A DNA stretch of 64,000 bases from Xylanimicrobium pachnodae JCM 13526 = NBRC 107786. Its GTDB lineage: Bacteria > Actinomycetota > Actinomycetes > Actinomycetales > Cellulomonadaceae. Under the pieces are notes generated by a model, which saw only the letters and a list, made by a program, of their open reading frames with translations, was not told the DNA's origin and did no database searches. The position numbers were made by a program, and so were the translations under genes. The stretch covers positions 124,001 through 188,000 of the forward strand of contig BCWJ01000006.1 of assembly GCA_001592145.1 (NCBI GenBank), in the 5' to 3' direction. Of the stretch, positions 17,874 through 26,307 are shown piece by piece; the first letter of the stretch is position 1; every line of letters starts with the position of its first letter.

Positions 17874-18730
17874 ACGCGCCGGCCTCGGAGCACGCACCCG
17901 AACCGGTGCCCGCCGTGACCCCCGATGCGGCATCGCGCCCCGTACCGCAGGCCGCACGCCGGGGCATGCAGGCCGTCACCGGGGAGACGTTCTCGTTCTC
18001 CGAGGCGGTCGGTGGGGTGCGCGGCGTCATCGAGGCGCTCCTGCCGGGGACCCTGTTCATCACCGTCTACGTGATCACCCACGACCTGGGTTGGTCGCTC
18101 GGGTCGGCGGTCGGTGCGGCGGTCGTCGCCGTGGTCGCGCGACTCGTCCAGCGCACCCCCGTCACGCAGGCGCTCGGTGGGCTGCTCGGCATCGGCATCG
18201 GCGTGGTGTGGGCCTGGCGCTCCGGTGAGGCGCAGAACTTCTTCGCGTGGGGCCTGTGGACCAACGCGATCTACCTCGTGGCCGTGCTGGTCTCGATCCT
18301 GGTGCGCTGGCCCGCCGTCGGCCTGTTCGTCGAGGCGGTGCGGGCCGGGTTCGCGACGACGCCGGCACGGTCCCCGTCCGGCACGGACACGAGTGTGCCC
18401 GCGGAGCCCGGCGCTGAGCGGGCGGCAGGTCAGGATGTCGGCCCGGACGCTGGGTCGGGTGCCGACGGCCGTGATGCGGACGGCCCGTCTCTTGCGGCGC
18501 TGGTGACCTGGCGCAAGGACCGCGAGCTCGTGCGCCGCTACGCCGCTGCCACGTGGCTGTGGGTCGGCATGTTCGGCCTGCGCCTGGCCGTCCAGGTGCC
18601 GCTGTTCCTCGACGAGTCGATCGGCTGGCTCGGGACCGCGCGGCTGGTGCTCGGAGTGCCTCTGTGGGGCCTGGTGCTGTACCTGACCTGGATGGTGGTG
18701 CGGGACGTGCGCGAGGCCGACCGCGGGTAG
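17870..18730 (+). CDS. DUF3159 membrane protein
   Basis: 286 residues. A Pro/Ala-rich N-terminal tail precedes the conserved FSFSEAVGGVRGVIEALLPG (about 44-63). Several membrane helices follow (LPGTLFITVYVITHDLG, a second pair around VTQALGGLLGIGIGVVWAW, and others). A ~60-residue Asp/Gly/Ala-rich insert near residues 160-205 separates them from the last helices. No function is known for the family. The GTG overlaps the preceding stop (GTGA). It is the last gene before the convergent TrkA genes. Confidence 0.84.
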   Translation: MNAPASEHAPEPVPAVTPDAASRPVPQAARRGMQAVTGETFSFSEAVGGVRGVIEALLPGTLFITVYVITHDLGWSLGSAVGAAVVAVVARLVQRTPVTQALGGLLGIGIGVVWAWRSGEAQNFFAWGLWTNAIYLVAVLVSILVRWPAVGLFVEAVRAGFATTPARSPSGTDTSVPAEPGAERAAGQDVGPDAGSGADGRDADGPSLAALVTWRKDRELVRRYAAATWLWVGMFGLRLAVQVPLFLDESIGWLGTARLVLGVPLWGLVLYLTWMVVRDVREADRG

Positions 18731-18737
18731 ACCGGCC

Positions 18738-19448
18738 TCAGGGGGCGGGGTCCGGGTCCGCGGCCGGTGCCGGACCCGCGGTGGCCGCAGGACCCACGAG
18801 CAGCGCCTGCAGTGCTCCCGGGTCGACGTCCTGACCGGCCACGAGCAGCAGCTCGTCGCCTGCCTCCAGCGTGTCGTCCGGCGTCGGGGCGATGGGCAGC
18901 GGGCCGCGCACGATGCAGGCCAGCACGGTGTCGGTCGGCCAGTCGATGGCGCCCACCCGGGTGCCCACCCACGGTGACCCGGCGGGCAGGGTGAGCTCCA
19001 GGATGTCCGCGCCGGACTGGTGGAAGGTGAAGATCTTCACCACGTCGCCGACGGCCACGGCCTCCTCGACCATCGCCGTCATGATGCGCGGCGTCGACAC
19101 GGCGACGTCCACGCCCCACGACTCGTCGAACATCCACTCGTTGCGCGGGTTGTTGACGCGTGCCACGGTGCGCGGCACCCCGAACTCCGTCTTGCACAGC
19201 AGGGAGAACACCAGGTTCGCCTTGTCGTCGCCCGTCGCGCCGACGACGACGTCCGCCTCGGCGACCCGGGCGTCGTCGAGCGCCGACAGCTCGCAGGCGT
19301 CGGCGAGCAACCAGTCGGCGTCGGGAACGTCCGCGACCCGCATGGCGGCCGGGCTCTTGTCGACGATGACGATGGAGTGGTCGTGGGCGAGGAGCTCCCG
19401 GGCGATCGAGCGGCCCACCGATCCCGCACCGGCGATGACGACCCTCAT
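18738..19448 (-). CDS. TrkA/Ktr-type K+ regulatory subunit (second of two)
   Basis: 236 residues. The N-terminal RCK domain begins MRVVIAGAGSVGRSIA with the NAD-type GxGxxG motif and a conserved acidic residue after IVIVDK. A TrkA-C domain starts near residue 145 (ILELTLPAGSPWVGTRV). These cytosolic subunits gate K+ transporters by binding NAD(H) or ATP, and some TrkA-C domains bind c-di-AMP. The start overlaps the stop of the upstream paralogue by one base (TGATG), so the pair is translated together, as in mycobacterial CeoB-CeoC. Confidence 0.9.
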   Translation of the reverse strand: MRVVIAGAGSVGRSIARELLAHDHSIVIVDKSPAAMRVADVPDADWLLADACELSALDDARVAEADVVVGATGDDKANLVFSLLCKTEFGVPRTVARVNNPRNEWMFDESWGVDVAVSTPRIMTAMVEEAVAVGDVVKIFTFHQSGADILELTLPAGSPWVGTRVGAIDWPTDTVLACIVRGPLPIAPTPDDTLEAGDELLLVAGQDVDPGALQALLVGPAATAGPAPAADPDPAP

Positions 19449-20119
19449 CACGCGTCCTTCTCGTCGGCGGGTGCGTGGGTGAGGGTCCGCTCGACCCGGG
19501 CGGCGTCGTCGGCGCGCATGAGCACGTGCAGCACGTCGTTCTCCTGGAGCACGGTGGTGGGGTCCGCGATGATGCCGTCGGTGTAGCGGGTCAGGAACGC
19601 CACGCGGGCACCGGTGGCCGCTTCGATGCGGCGCGCCGAGAGCCCGGTCCAGCCGCGGTGGTAGTCCACCTGCGCCAGACGCACCTGACCCGACGGGTCG
19701 CGGTACTCGTCGGTGGCGCCGAGCGGCAGCATGCGGCGCAGCACCTGGTCGGACGTCCACCGCACGGTCGCGACGGTGGGGATGCCCAGGCGCTGGTAGA
19801 TCTCGGCACGCTTGGGGTCGTAGATGCGGGCCACCACGTTCTCGACGCCGAACGTCTCACGGGCGACGCGCGCGGCGAGCACGTTCGAGTTGTCGCCGTC
19901 GGACACCGCGGCGAACGCGTACGTGTCATCGATCCCGGCCTGGACCAGCGTGTCGCGGTCGAACCCGATGCCGGTCACCTTCTGCCCGCCGAAGTCGGCC
20001 GGCAGGCGCCGGAACGCGTCGGGGTTCTGGTCGACGACGGCGACGGAGTGCCCGCGCGACTCGATCTCCTGCGCGAGCGAGGCGCCCACGCGGCCGCATC
20101 CCATGATCACGAAGTGCAC
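19448..20119 (-). CDS. TrkA/Ktr-type K+ regulatory subunit (first of two)
   Basis: 223 residues: RCK domain with VHFVIMGCGRVGASLAQ at the start (GxGxxG) and VVDQNPDAF after the second strand, then a TrkA-C domain from about residue 130. It is paralogous to the next gene on this strand. GTG 20119 is fixed by a TAGCGT hexamer 7 nt upstream without a Shine-Dalgarno sequence. The gene is divergent from a KimA-like permease with only 97 bp between starts, which points to a shared K+ uptake system at the membrane. Confidence 0.9.
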   Translation of the reverse strand: MHFVIMGCGRVGASLAQEIESRGHSVAVVDQNPDAFRRLPADFGGQKVTGIGFDRDTLVQAGIDDTYAFAAVSDGDNSNVLAARVARETFGVENVVARIYDPKRAEIYQRLGIPTVATVRWTSDQVLRRMLPLGATDEYRDPSGQVRLAQVDYHRGWTGLSARRIEAATGARVAFLTRYTDGIIADPTTVLQENDVLHVLMRADDAARVERTLTHAPADEKDA

Positions 20120-20126
20120 GGTGGGA

Positions 20127-20132
20127 ACGCTA
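20127..20132 (-). promoter_or_regulatory. -10 element of the trkA pair
   Basis: TAGCGT on the minus strand, 7 nt before the GTG at 20119. Confidence 0.5.
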
Positions 20133-20204
20133 CACGCCGTGGTGATGCGGCACGGTAGGCAGGGACAGCGCCTGATCGGTGGCCATCGGGTGCGGGGATC
20201 GGCA

Positions 20205-20210
20205 TAGGGT
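20205..20210 (+). promoter_or_regulatory. -10 element of the KimA-like permease gene
   Basis: TAGGGT ends 6 nt before the GTG at 20217. The two divergent promoters share an interval of less than 100 bp. Confidence 0.5.
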
Positions 20211-20216
20211 TCGCTT

Positions 20217-22220
20217 GTGTCGGACATCGCGGATACCGCCAAGCGGATCCTGCTCGGTCGCCCCATACGCAGCGAGCATCTGGGGCACACCCTGCTCCCC
20301 AAGCGCATCGCCCTACCGGTCTTCGCCTCGGACGCGCTGTCGTCGGTCGCGTACGCGCCCGACGAGATCCTGCTGACGCTGGCCCTGGCGGGGGTCGCCG
20401 CGTCGGCGTTCTCCCTGTGGGCCGGCCTGGCAGTCGTGTTCGTGCTCGCCGTCGTCGTGCTGTCCTACCGCCAGAACGTGCACGCCTACCCCTCGGGGGG
20501 CGGCGACTACGAGGTCACGACCACGAACCTCGGGGCGCCCGCAGGGCTCTCGGTCGCCTCGGCCCTGCTCGTCGACTACGTGCTCACCGTCGCCGTGTCC
20601 ATCTCGTCGGCGTCCCAGTACGCGGCATCCGCGATCCCGGCCCTGCGGGGGCACGAGGCCGTGGCCGCCGTCGTCGCCGTCGTCGTCCTGACGCTGATGA
20701 ACCTGCGCGGGGTGCGCGAGTCGGGCACGGTGTTCGCCGTCCCCACCTACCTGTTCATGATGCTGATCGGGCTCATGGCCGTGGTGGGCGGGATCCGCTA
20801 CGCCACGGGCACCCTGCACCCCGCCGAGAGCGCGATGTTCGAGGTGGTGCCGCGCGCCGGGTTCGACCAGGGGCTGATGGGCTTCGCGGGGGCGTTCCTG
20901 TTCGCCCGCGCGTTCGCGTCCGGGTGTGCGGCGCTGACCGGTGTCGAGGCGATCTCGAACGGCGTGCCCGCGTTCAAGAAGCCCAAGTCGCGCAACGCCG
21001 CGACGACGCTCGCGCTGCTGGGCGGCATCTCGGTCACCATGGTCGTCTCCATCCTGCTGCTGGCCCAGGCCACCGGGGTGCGGTTCGTCGAGGACCCGAG
21101 CACGCAGCTCACGCTCAACGGCGGGCCCATCCCGGCCGACTACGCGCAGCACCCCACCATCGGGCAGCTCGCGGCCACCGTCTTCGAAGGCTTCCCGGTG
21201 GCCTTCTACGCGATCTCCGCCGTGACGGGCATCATCCTCGTCCTCGCCGCGAACACCGCCTTCAACGGGTTCCCCGTGCTGGGCTCGATCCTCGCCAAGG
21301 ACGGCTACCTGCCACGCCAGCTGCACACCCGGGGGGACCGGCTGGCGTTCTCCAACGGCATCGTGACCCTCGCCGTCGCCGCCATCGCCCTGATCATCGT
21401 GTTCGACGCCCAGGTGACCCGGCTCATCCAGCTCTACATCGTCGGGGTGTTCGTCTCCTTCACGCTGTCCCAGCTCGGCATGGTGCGGCACTGGACCCGC
21501 GAGCTCCAGCGATCCTCGGACAGTGCCGCGCGGCTCCACATGATGCGGTCCCGCGTCATCAACGTGATCGGTTTCGTGTGCACCGGTTTCGTGCTGCTCG
21601 TCGTGCTGGTCACGAAGTTCGTGCACGGCGCGTACATCGCGATCCTCGCGATGGCCGTGCTCTACCTGGTGATGCTCGCCATCCACCGGCACTACGGCAG
21701 GGTGCGTGACGAGCTCGCCCTGGACGACGTCGATGCCGCGCGGGCGCTGCCGCCGCGCGTGCACGCGATCGTGCTGGTGTCCAAGATCCACAAGCCCACC
21801 ATGAGGGCGCTGTCCTACGCGCGGGCGTCGCGGCCCTCGGTGCTGGAGGCCGTCACGGTGGGGGTCGACGAGACCGACGGCGCCGAGCTGCGGGCCCAGT
21901 GGGAGGCGCTCGACCTGCCCGTGCCCCTGCGCGTGCTCGACTCGCCCTTCCGTGAGGTCAGCCGGCCCATCCTCGCCTACGTGCGCTCGGTGCGCCGCGA
22001 ATCACCCCGCGACCTGGTGGTCGTCTATATCCCCGAGTACGTGGTGGGGCACTGGTGGGAGCAGCTCCTGCACAACCAGTCCGCACTGCGCCTCAAGGGC
22101 CGGTTGCTGTTCACCCCCGGCGTCGTCGTGGCGTCCGTGCCCTGGCAGCTCACCTCGTCCCAGGGCCAGACCGGTCTGGAGGACGCGACCTACGTCCAGG
22201 GTCGGCTGCGCCGCTACTGA
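20217..22220 (+). CDS. APC-family permease, KimA-like (probable K+ importer)
   Basis: 667 residues with about 12 membrane helices (20 to ~465) and a ~200-residue cytosolic C-terminal domain. The N terminus RILLGRPIRSEHLGHTLLPK followed by LPVFASDALSSVAYAPDEIL is characteristic of the KimA subgroup rather than of amino-acid permeases, as are NLRGVRESGTVFAVPTY and AANTAFNGFPVL. Bacillus KimA is a proton-coupled, high-affinity K+ importer inhibited by c-di-AMP. The neighbouring TrkA pair supports K+ as substrate. Annotation as an amino-acid permease would be the default but is less likely. Confidence 0.82.
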   Translation: MSDIADTAKRILLGRPIRSEHLGHTLLPKRIALPVFASDALSSVAYAPDEILLTLALAGVAASAFSLWAGLAVVFVLAVVVLSYRQNVHAYPSGGGDYEVTTTNLGAPAGLSVASALLVDYVLTVAVSISSASQYAASAIPALRGHEAVAAVVAVVVLTLMNLRGVRESGTVFAVPTYLFMMLIGLMAVVGGIRYATGTLHPAESAMFEVVPRAGFDQGLMGFAGAFLFARAFASGCAALTGVEAISNGVPAFKKPKSRNAATTLALLGGISVTMVVSILLLAQATGVRFVEDPSTQLTLNGGPIPADYAQHPTIGQLAATVFEGFPVAFYAISAVTGIILVLAANTAFNGFPVLGSILAKDGYLPRQLHTRGDRLAFSNGIVTLAVAAIALIIVFDAQVTRLIQLYIVGVFVSFTLSQLGMVRHWTRELQRSSDSAARLHMMRSRVINVIGFVCTGFVLLVVLVTKFVHGAYIAILAMAVLYLVMLAIHRHYGRVRDELALDDVDAARALPPRVHAIVLVSKIHKPTMRALSYARASRPSVLEAVTVGVDETDGAELRAQWEALDLPVPLRVLDSPFREVSRPILAYVRSVRRESPRDLVVVYIPEYVVGHWWEQLLHNQSALRLKGRLLFTPGVVVASVPWQLTSSQGQTGLEDATYVQGRLRRY

Positions 22221-22292
22221 CGACTGCCGTCCCGTGAGGCGCGGCACGCGGCGACCCTGTGTGAAGGCGCGCGGTGTGGGAAGAATAGGGCC

Positions 22293-23624
22293 GTGCCCTC
22301 ACCTCGCCGCCTCGGTTCCCGCCCCCGCCCCCGCTCCCAGACCGTCGACGCCGACGCCGGTCAGATGATCGAGGTGACCGTCACCGCCGTGGCGCACGGG
22401 GGGCACGCCGTCGCCCGGCTCGACGGGCGCGTCGTGTTCGTGCGCCACGCCCTGCCGGGGGAGCGGGTGCGCGCCGTCGTCACCGAGGGCGGCCCCAAGT
22501 TCTGGCGCGCCGACGCCCTCGAGGTGCTCGCCGACCCCTCACCGGACCGGGTCCCCTCCGCCTGGCCGCAGGCCGGCCCCGGCGGGGTGGGCGGCGGCGA
22601 GCTCGCCTTCGTGTCCCTTGACGGGCAGCGGCGCTGGAAGGCCGCGGTCGTGCGAGAACAGCTCCAGCGCCTCGCCGGGATCGAGCGGGACGTGACGGTC
22701 GAAGCGGCACCCGGGGACGAGGAGCGCGGCGGCCTGCACTACCGCACCCGCGTGGACCTGGTGGCCGGGGCCGACGGGCGCGCCGGGATGCGCCGGTACC
22801 GGTCGCACGACGTCGTCGCGCTCGACACCATGCCGCTCGGCACCGCGGAGGTCCTGGCGCTCGCCGATGCCGAGGGCGTGTTCGAACGCCGCTGGACGCC
22901 CGGTGCGGTGCTCGAGCTGGTCGCGCCCGCATCGGGCACGGAACCCGTGCTCCTGGTGGACGGTGACCTGTGGCGCGGTGGGCGCCCCGACAGGCGTCCC
23001 AACGCGCGCCGCGCCGTCGCGGAGTCCGTGACGCCGCTGCGCGCAGCCGTCCCGCCGCAGACGTTCAGCTATCGCGTCGCGGCCGACGGCTTCTGGCAGA
23101 ACCACCGCGAGGCCCCGGCCGTGCTCGCCGGCGCCGTGCTCGACGCCGTCGGCGACATCGACGGGGCAACGGTGCTGGACCTGTACTCGGGTGCCGGGCT
23201 GTTCACCGTCCCGCTCGCGGCGGCCGCGGGGGACCGCGGCCAGGTGATCGCGGTCGAGGGCGACGCCCGGGCCGTCAAGGACGCCCGCCGCAACGCGCAC
23301 CACCTGCCCCAGGTGGACCTTCGCCTCGGTGCGGTCGACCGGGTGCTCACGGACGGGGACGCGGGAGGCACAGGCGTCGGCGGTGCCGATGTCGTGGTGC
23401 TGGACCCGCCGCGCGCCGGAGCCGGGCGCGGCGTCGTCGCTGCCATCGCGGAACGCCGCCCGGCACGGGTGGTCTACGTGGCGTGCGACCCGGCCGCGCT
23501 GGCCCGCGACGTCGGGCTGTTCGCGGGCCTGGGCTACGAGCTCGCGGACCTGCGCGCGTTCGACCTCTTCCCCATGACGCACCACGTGGAGGCCGTGGCG
23601 GTGCTGACGCGGGTCGAGGGATGA
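22293..23624 (+). CDS. Class I SAM-dependent RNA m5U methyltransferase (TrmA/RlmCD type)
   Basis: 443 residues. A TRAM RNA-binding domain spans about 25-85. The SAM-binding motif VLDLYSGAGLFTVPLA is near residue 297, the substrate loop FWQNHREA near 265, and the catalytic motifs LDPPRAGAGRG and VYVACDPAALARD near 370-400; the Cys in the last forms the covalent adduct with C6 of uridine. It methylates C5 of a uridine in tRNA or 23S rRNA; which one is not decidable. I do not see the N-terminal four-Cys Fe-S motif of RlmD. The stop overlaps the next start (ATGA). Confidence 0.88.
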   Translation: MPSPRRLGSRPRPRSQTVDADAGQMIEVTVTAVAHGGHAVARLDGRVVFVRHALPGERVRAVVTEGGPKFWRADALEVLADPSPDRVPSAWPQAGPGGVGGGELAFVSLDGQRRWKAAVVREQLQRLAGIERDVTVEAAPGDEERGGLHYRTRVDLVAGADGRAGMRRYRSHDVVALDTMPLGTAEVLALADAEGVFERRWTPGAVLELVAPASGTEPVLLVDGDLWRGGRPDRRPNARRAVAESVTPLRAAVPPQTFSYRVAADGFWQNHREAPAVLAGAVLDAVGDIDGATVLDLYSGAGLFTVPLAAAAGDRGQVIAVEGDARAVKDARRNAHHLPQVDLRLGAVDRVLTDGDAGGTGVGGADVVVLDPPRAGAGRGVVAAIAERRPARVVYVACDPAALARDVGLFAGLGYELADLRAFDLFPMTHHVEAVAVLTRVEG

Positions 23625-24118
23625 CGCGCCCCGCGCGGTCCTCGCGGGCGGCCCTCGCCACCGCGATGGCCGGGACCGTGGTGGTGGCCGCGTACGCGGC
23701 GCTGGCCGCCGTCCAGATGCTGGTGCTGAACCCGCTCGCGGCGGTGCCCGGGCGAACCCTGAGCCAGATCCACGCGGAGATGGCGGCCGCGGGCGAGTCC
23801 CCGGGCACCGCCGGCGTGCTCGTGGTCCTGGGGGTCGGCGTGGCGCTCGCGGTGGCGGGTGTCGTCGTCGTGCGGCGCGGTGCGGCCGCCACGGCGACCG
23901 TGGCGATCGGCTACCTGGTGCTGCTGGCCCTGGGGGCACCCGCCTACTTCCTCGCTTCGTTCGGCCCGGGCGTGTCGTTGGCCGACACGTACTTCATCTC
24001 AGGCGGCGACCACGCGCCGTGGGCGAAGCCCCTGTACGCGGTCAGCCTCGTCGCTCTCGTCGCGATCGCGTTCCTCACGGTGGGCCGCCTGGCGCGCCGG
24101 ACGGCGCCCACGACCTGA
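23621..24118 (+). CDS. Small four-helix membrane protein
   Basis: 165 residues. Hydrophobic segments at about 10-38, 65-86, 90-112 and 135-155 make four predicted membrane helices. The loop between helices 1 and 2 is NPLAAVPGRTLSQIHAEMAAAGE, extracellular or periplasmic-facing. I do not recognise the family. It overlaps the methyltransferase stop by 4 nt and is therefore translationally coupled to it. Confidence 0.7.
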   Translation: MTRPARSSRAALATAMAGTVVVAAYAALAAVQMLVLNPLAAVPGRTLSQIHAEMAAAGESPGTAGVLVVLGVGVALAVAGVVVVRRGAAATATVAIGYLVLLALGAPAYFLASFGPGVSLADTYFISGGDHAPWAKPLYAVSLVALVAIAFLTVGRLARRTAPTT

Positions 24119-24211
24119 CGGCGGTCCGCGGGGTGCCAGGACCGGGCGTGCGGTGCCGGGGTGTTCGCCGCGGGTGAGAGCTCCTGGCTCCTGCCGTCCG
24201 CTTCTGCCACC

Positions 24212-24739
24212 ATGTGCGCCGTGACCACCGTCTTCCTCGTCGTCGGGATCGTCGCGACCGCGGTCGCCCTGCTCGCCCTGCTGTTCGACGGCGTGTTCGA
24301 CGCGTTCGACCTGGCCCTCCCGGGCGATGGCACCGTGTCGCTGCTGGCGCTGGCCGGGGGCATCGGCGCGTTCGGCTGGTCGGGCCTGGCGCTCGAGTCC
24401 TCCCTGGACCTGCCGGTCTGGATGACGGTGTTTGCCGCGTGCGGCGTCGGCGCGGTGATCACGGCCGGCGTCGCCTGGCTCACCCTGGTGCTGCACGGTC
24501 AGTCCACGCCGGACGGCACCGGGTCCGTCGCCACCCTCCAGGGGGTCACCGGGGTCATGGACACCGACGCCCACCCGGGCAGGCCGGGCGTCGTCCGCGT
24601 CGTGTACGCCGGCTCGCCGCGCACCCTGACGGCGCACGTCGTCGTCGACGTCACCGCCGGGACCGGGGTGCGAGTCACCGAGGTCGTCTCGCCCGACGTC
24701 GTCCAGGTCGCACCCGCCGACGATCCCGCCGGTACCTGA
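24212..24739 (+). CDS. NfeD-like membrane protein, partner of flotillin
   Basis: 175 residues: two or three membrane helices in the first 90 residues (FLVVGIVATAVALLALLFDG; VWMTVFAACGVGAVITAGVAW). They are followed by a small OB-like beta domain containing GSVATLQGVTGVMDTD and VRVVYAGSPRTLTAHV, as in short NfeD proteins. NfeD proteins are encoded next to SPFH proteins and are thought to help assemble flotillin domains in the membrane. The start is uncertain: ATG 24212 or GTG 24221; no Shine-Dalgarno is seen for either. The flotillin gene follows after 45 nt. Confidence 0.7.
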   Translation: MCAVTTVFLVVGIVATAVALLALLFDGVFDAFDLALPGDGTVSLLALAGGIGAFGWSGLALESSLDLPVWMTVFAACGVGAVITAGVAWLTLVLHGQSTPDGTGSVATLQGVTGVMDTDAHPGRPGVVRVVYAGSPRTLTAHVVVDVTAGTGVRVTEVVSPDVVQVAPADDPAGT

Positions 24740-24784
24740 TCGTTCGCTTCCCTCTTCCGCTCCCCAGTCTCGAAGGACCACTTC

Positions 24785-26248
24785 ATGGAACCCACCGCGA
24801 TCCTCGCCATCGCCGCGCTCGTCGTCGTCGTCGCGATCGTCATCGGCGCCGTCGTCTCGCGCTACCGCATCCCCAAAGCCAACGAGGCGCTCGTCATCAC
24901 GGGTGGCAAGGGCGGCACCGAGGGCGTCAAGGTCGTGATCGGCTCGGGCGTGTTCGTGGTGCCGTTCATCCAGCGCTCCGCGTCCATCTCCCTGGACGCC
25001 ACCGAGGTGCCCATGCGGGTCGACGAGGGCGTGACGTCGGACAAGATCAAAGTGACCGTCGACGCCGTGGCGCTCGCCAAGATCGACGGCACCCCCGAGG
25101 GTGTGCGCGCCGCCGCGCAGCGCTTCCTGGGCCGCGAGGAGGAGGTCCCGGGCGTCGTCGCGACCGTGCTCGCGGGTGCGCTGCGCGGCGTCGTCGGCAA
25201 CATGACCGTCGAGGAGGTGCTCGCCGACCGCGCCAAGTTCGCCACCGAGATCAAGGACGAGGCGGCCAAGGCGCTCAGCGAGTCCGGCCTGCGCATCGAC
25301 ACGCTCCAGATCAACGCGATCCAGTCCGACCCGGCCGACTACATCGTGAACCTGGGCCGCCCCCAGGCCGCCGCCGTGCGCCGCGAGGCGGAGATCGCCG
25401 AGGCGTCCAACGCGCAGCAGGCAGCCAAGGCCCAGGCCGAGTCCCGGATCGCGATCGCCGAGGCCAACAAGACCGCGGCGCTGCGCGAGGCGGAGTTCAA
25501 GAAGGAGACCGACGCCGCCCAGGCGGAGGCCGCCGCCGTCGGCCCCAAGGTCGAGGCCGCGCAGCAGGCCGAGATCACCCGGGCCGAGCAGTCCAACGCC
25601 GAGCAGCAGGTGGCGCTGACCAAGCTGCGCCTCGACTCGGAGGTGCGCGCCAAGGCGGACGCCGACCTGTACTCGGCGCAGAAGGAGGCGGAGGCCAAGC
25701 AGTACGCCGCACAGAAGGCTGCCGACGCCTCCCTGTACTCGGCGGAGAAGGACGCGGCCGCGCGGGCCGTCGCCGTCGAGCGCGCCGCCGCGGCCGAGAA
25801 GGTGCGCCTGGAGTCGGAGGGCACCGGTCTGGCGAACTCGCTCAAGGCGCAGGGTCTGGCCCAGGCCGAGGCGACGCGCGCCAACGGTCTCGCCGACGCC
25901 GAGGCGATCCGCGCCAAGGGTGAGGCGGAGGCCGCGACCAACACGCTGCTCGCCGAGGCATACGAGAAGTACGGACAGCAGGCCGTCATCGACCGCGTGC
26001 TCGCTGCGCTGCCCGGCATGATCGAGGCGGCCGCCCGGCCGCTGGGCGACATCGACAACATCACGGTGCTGGGCGACGCGGCCGGCGCCTCGAAGATCAC
26101 AGGCCTGGCCACGGAGCTGCTCACGCAGGTCCCGGCCGTCGCCAAGGCGACCACCGGGCTGGACATCATGGCCCTGCTCTCCTCGTTCATCACGGCCGAG
26201 CAGGGGACGAACCACGCCGTCACCCGGGCGAACACCGGCGACGCCTGA
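24785..26248 (+). CDS. Flotillin-like SPFH protein
   Basis: 487 residues. An N-terminal membrane anchor (residues 5-26) and IPKANEALVITG lead into the SPFH/band-7 domain (about 30-190). A long Ala/Glu-rich coiled coil with repeated AEA and YSAxK elements spans about 195-385. A conserved tail LAEAYEKYGQQAVIDRVLAALP follows. This is the layout of bacterial flotillin FloT/YqiK, which forms oligomers in ordered membrane regions and affects membrane fluidity, secretion and cell-wall synthesis. Cotranscription with the NfeD-like gene is expected. The AAGGA of the short leader serves as a Shine-Dalgarno sequence before ATG 24785. Confidence 0.9.
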   Translation: MEPTAILAIAALVVVVAIVIGAVVSRYRIPKANEALVITGGKGGTEGVKVVIGSGVFVVPFIQRSASISLDATEVPMRVDEGVTSDKIKVTVDAVALAKIDGTPEGVRAAAQRFLGREEEVPGVVATVLAGALRGVVGNMTVEEVLADRAKFATEIKDEAAKALSESGLRIDTLQINAIQSDPADYIVNLGRPQAAAVRREAEIAEASNAQQAAKAQAESRIAIAEANKTAALREAEFKKETDAAQAEAAAVGPKVEAAQQAEITRAEQSNAEQQVALTKLRLDSEVRAKADADLYSAQKEAEAKQYAAQKAADASLYSAEKDAAARAVAVERAAAAEKVRLESEGTGLANSLKAQGLAQAEATRANGLADAEAIRAKGEAEAATNTLLAEAYEKYGQQAVIDRVLAALPGMIEAAARPLGDIDNITVLGDAAGASKITGLATELLTQVPAVAKATTGLDIMALLSSFITAEQGTNHAVTRANTGDA

Positions 26249-26255
26249 CGGCGCA

Positions 26256-26271
26256 CGCGTCCCCGGACGCG
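26256..26271. terminator. Short GC hairpin after the flotillin gene
   Basis: CGCGTCC and GGACGCG are separated by two bases, 8 nt after the flotillin stop. There is no T tract; low certainty. Confidence 0.35.
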
Positions 26272-26307
26272 GGAGCGACGCGCGTGCGGGCATGGGAGCC
26301 TTGACCC

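Noticed and set aside
20120-20216. Possible c-di-AMP (ydaO-type) riboswitch before the KimA-like gene
   Set aside because: The interval is 97 bp, too short for that riboswitch plus promoter, and the -10 lies 6 nt before the start codon, leaving no leader RNA.
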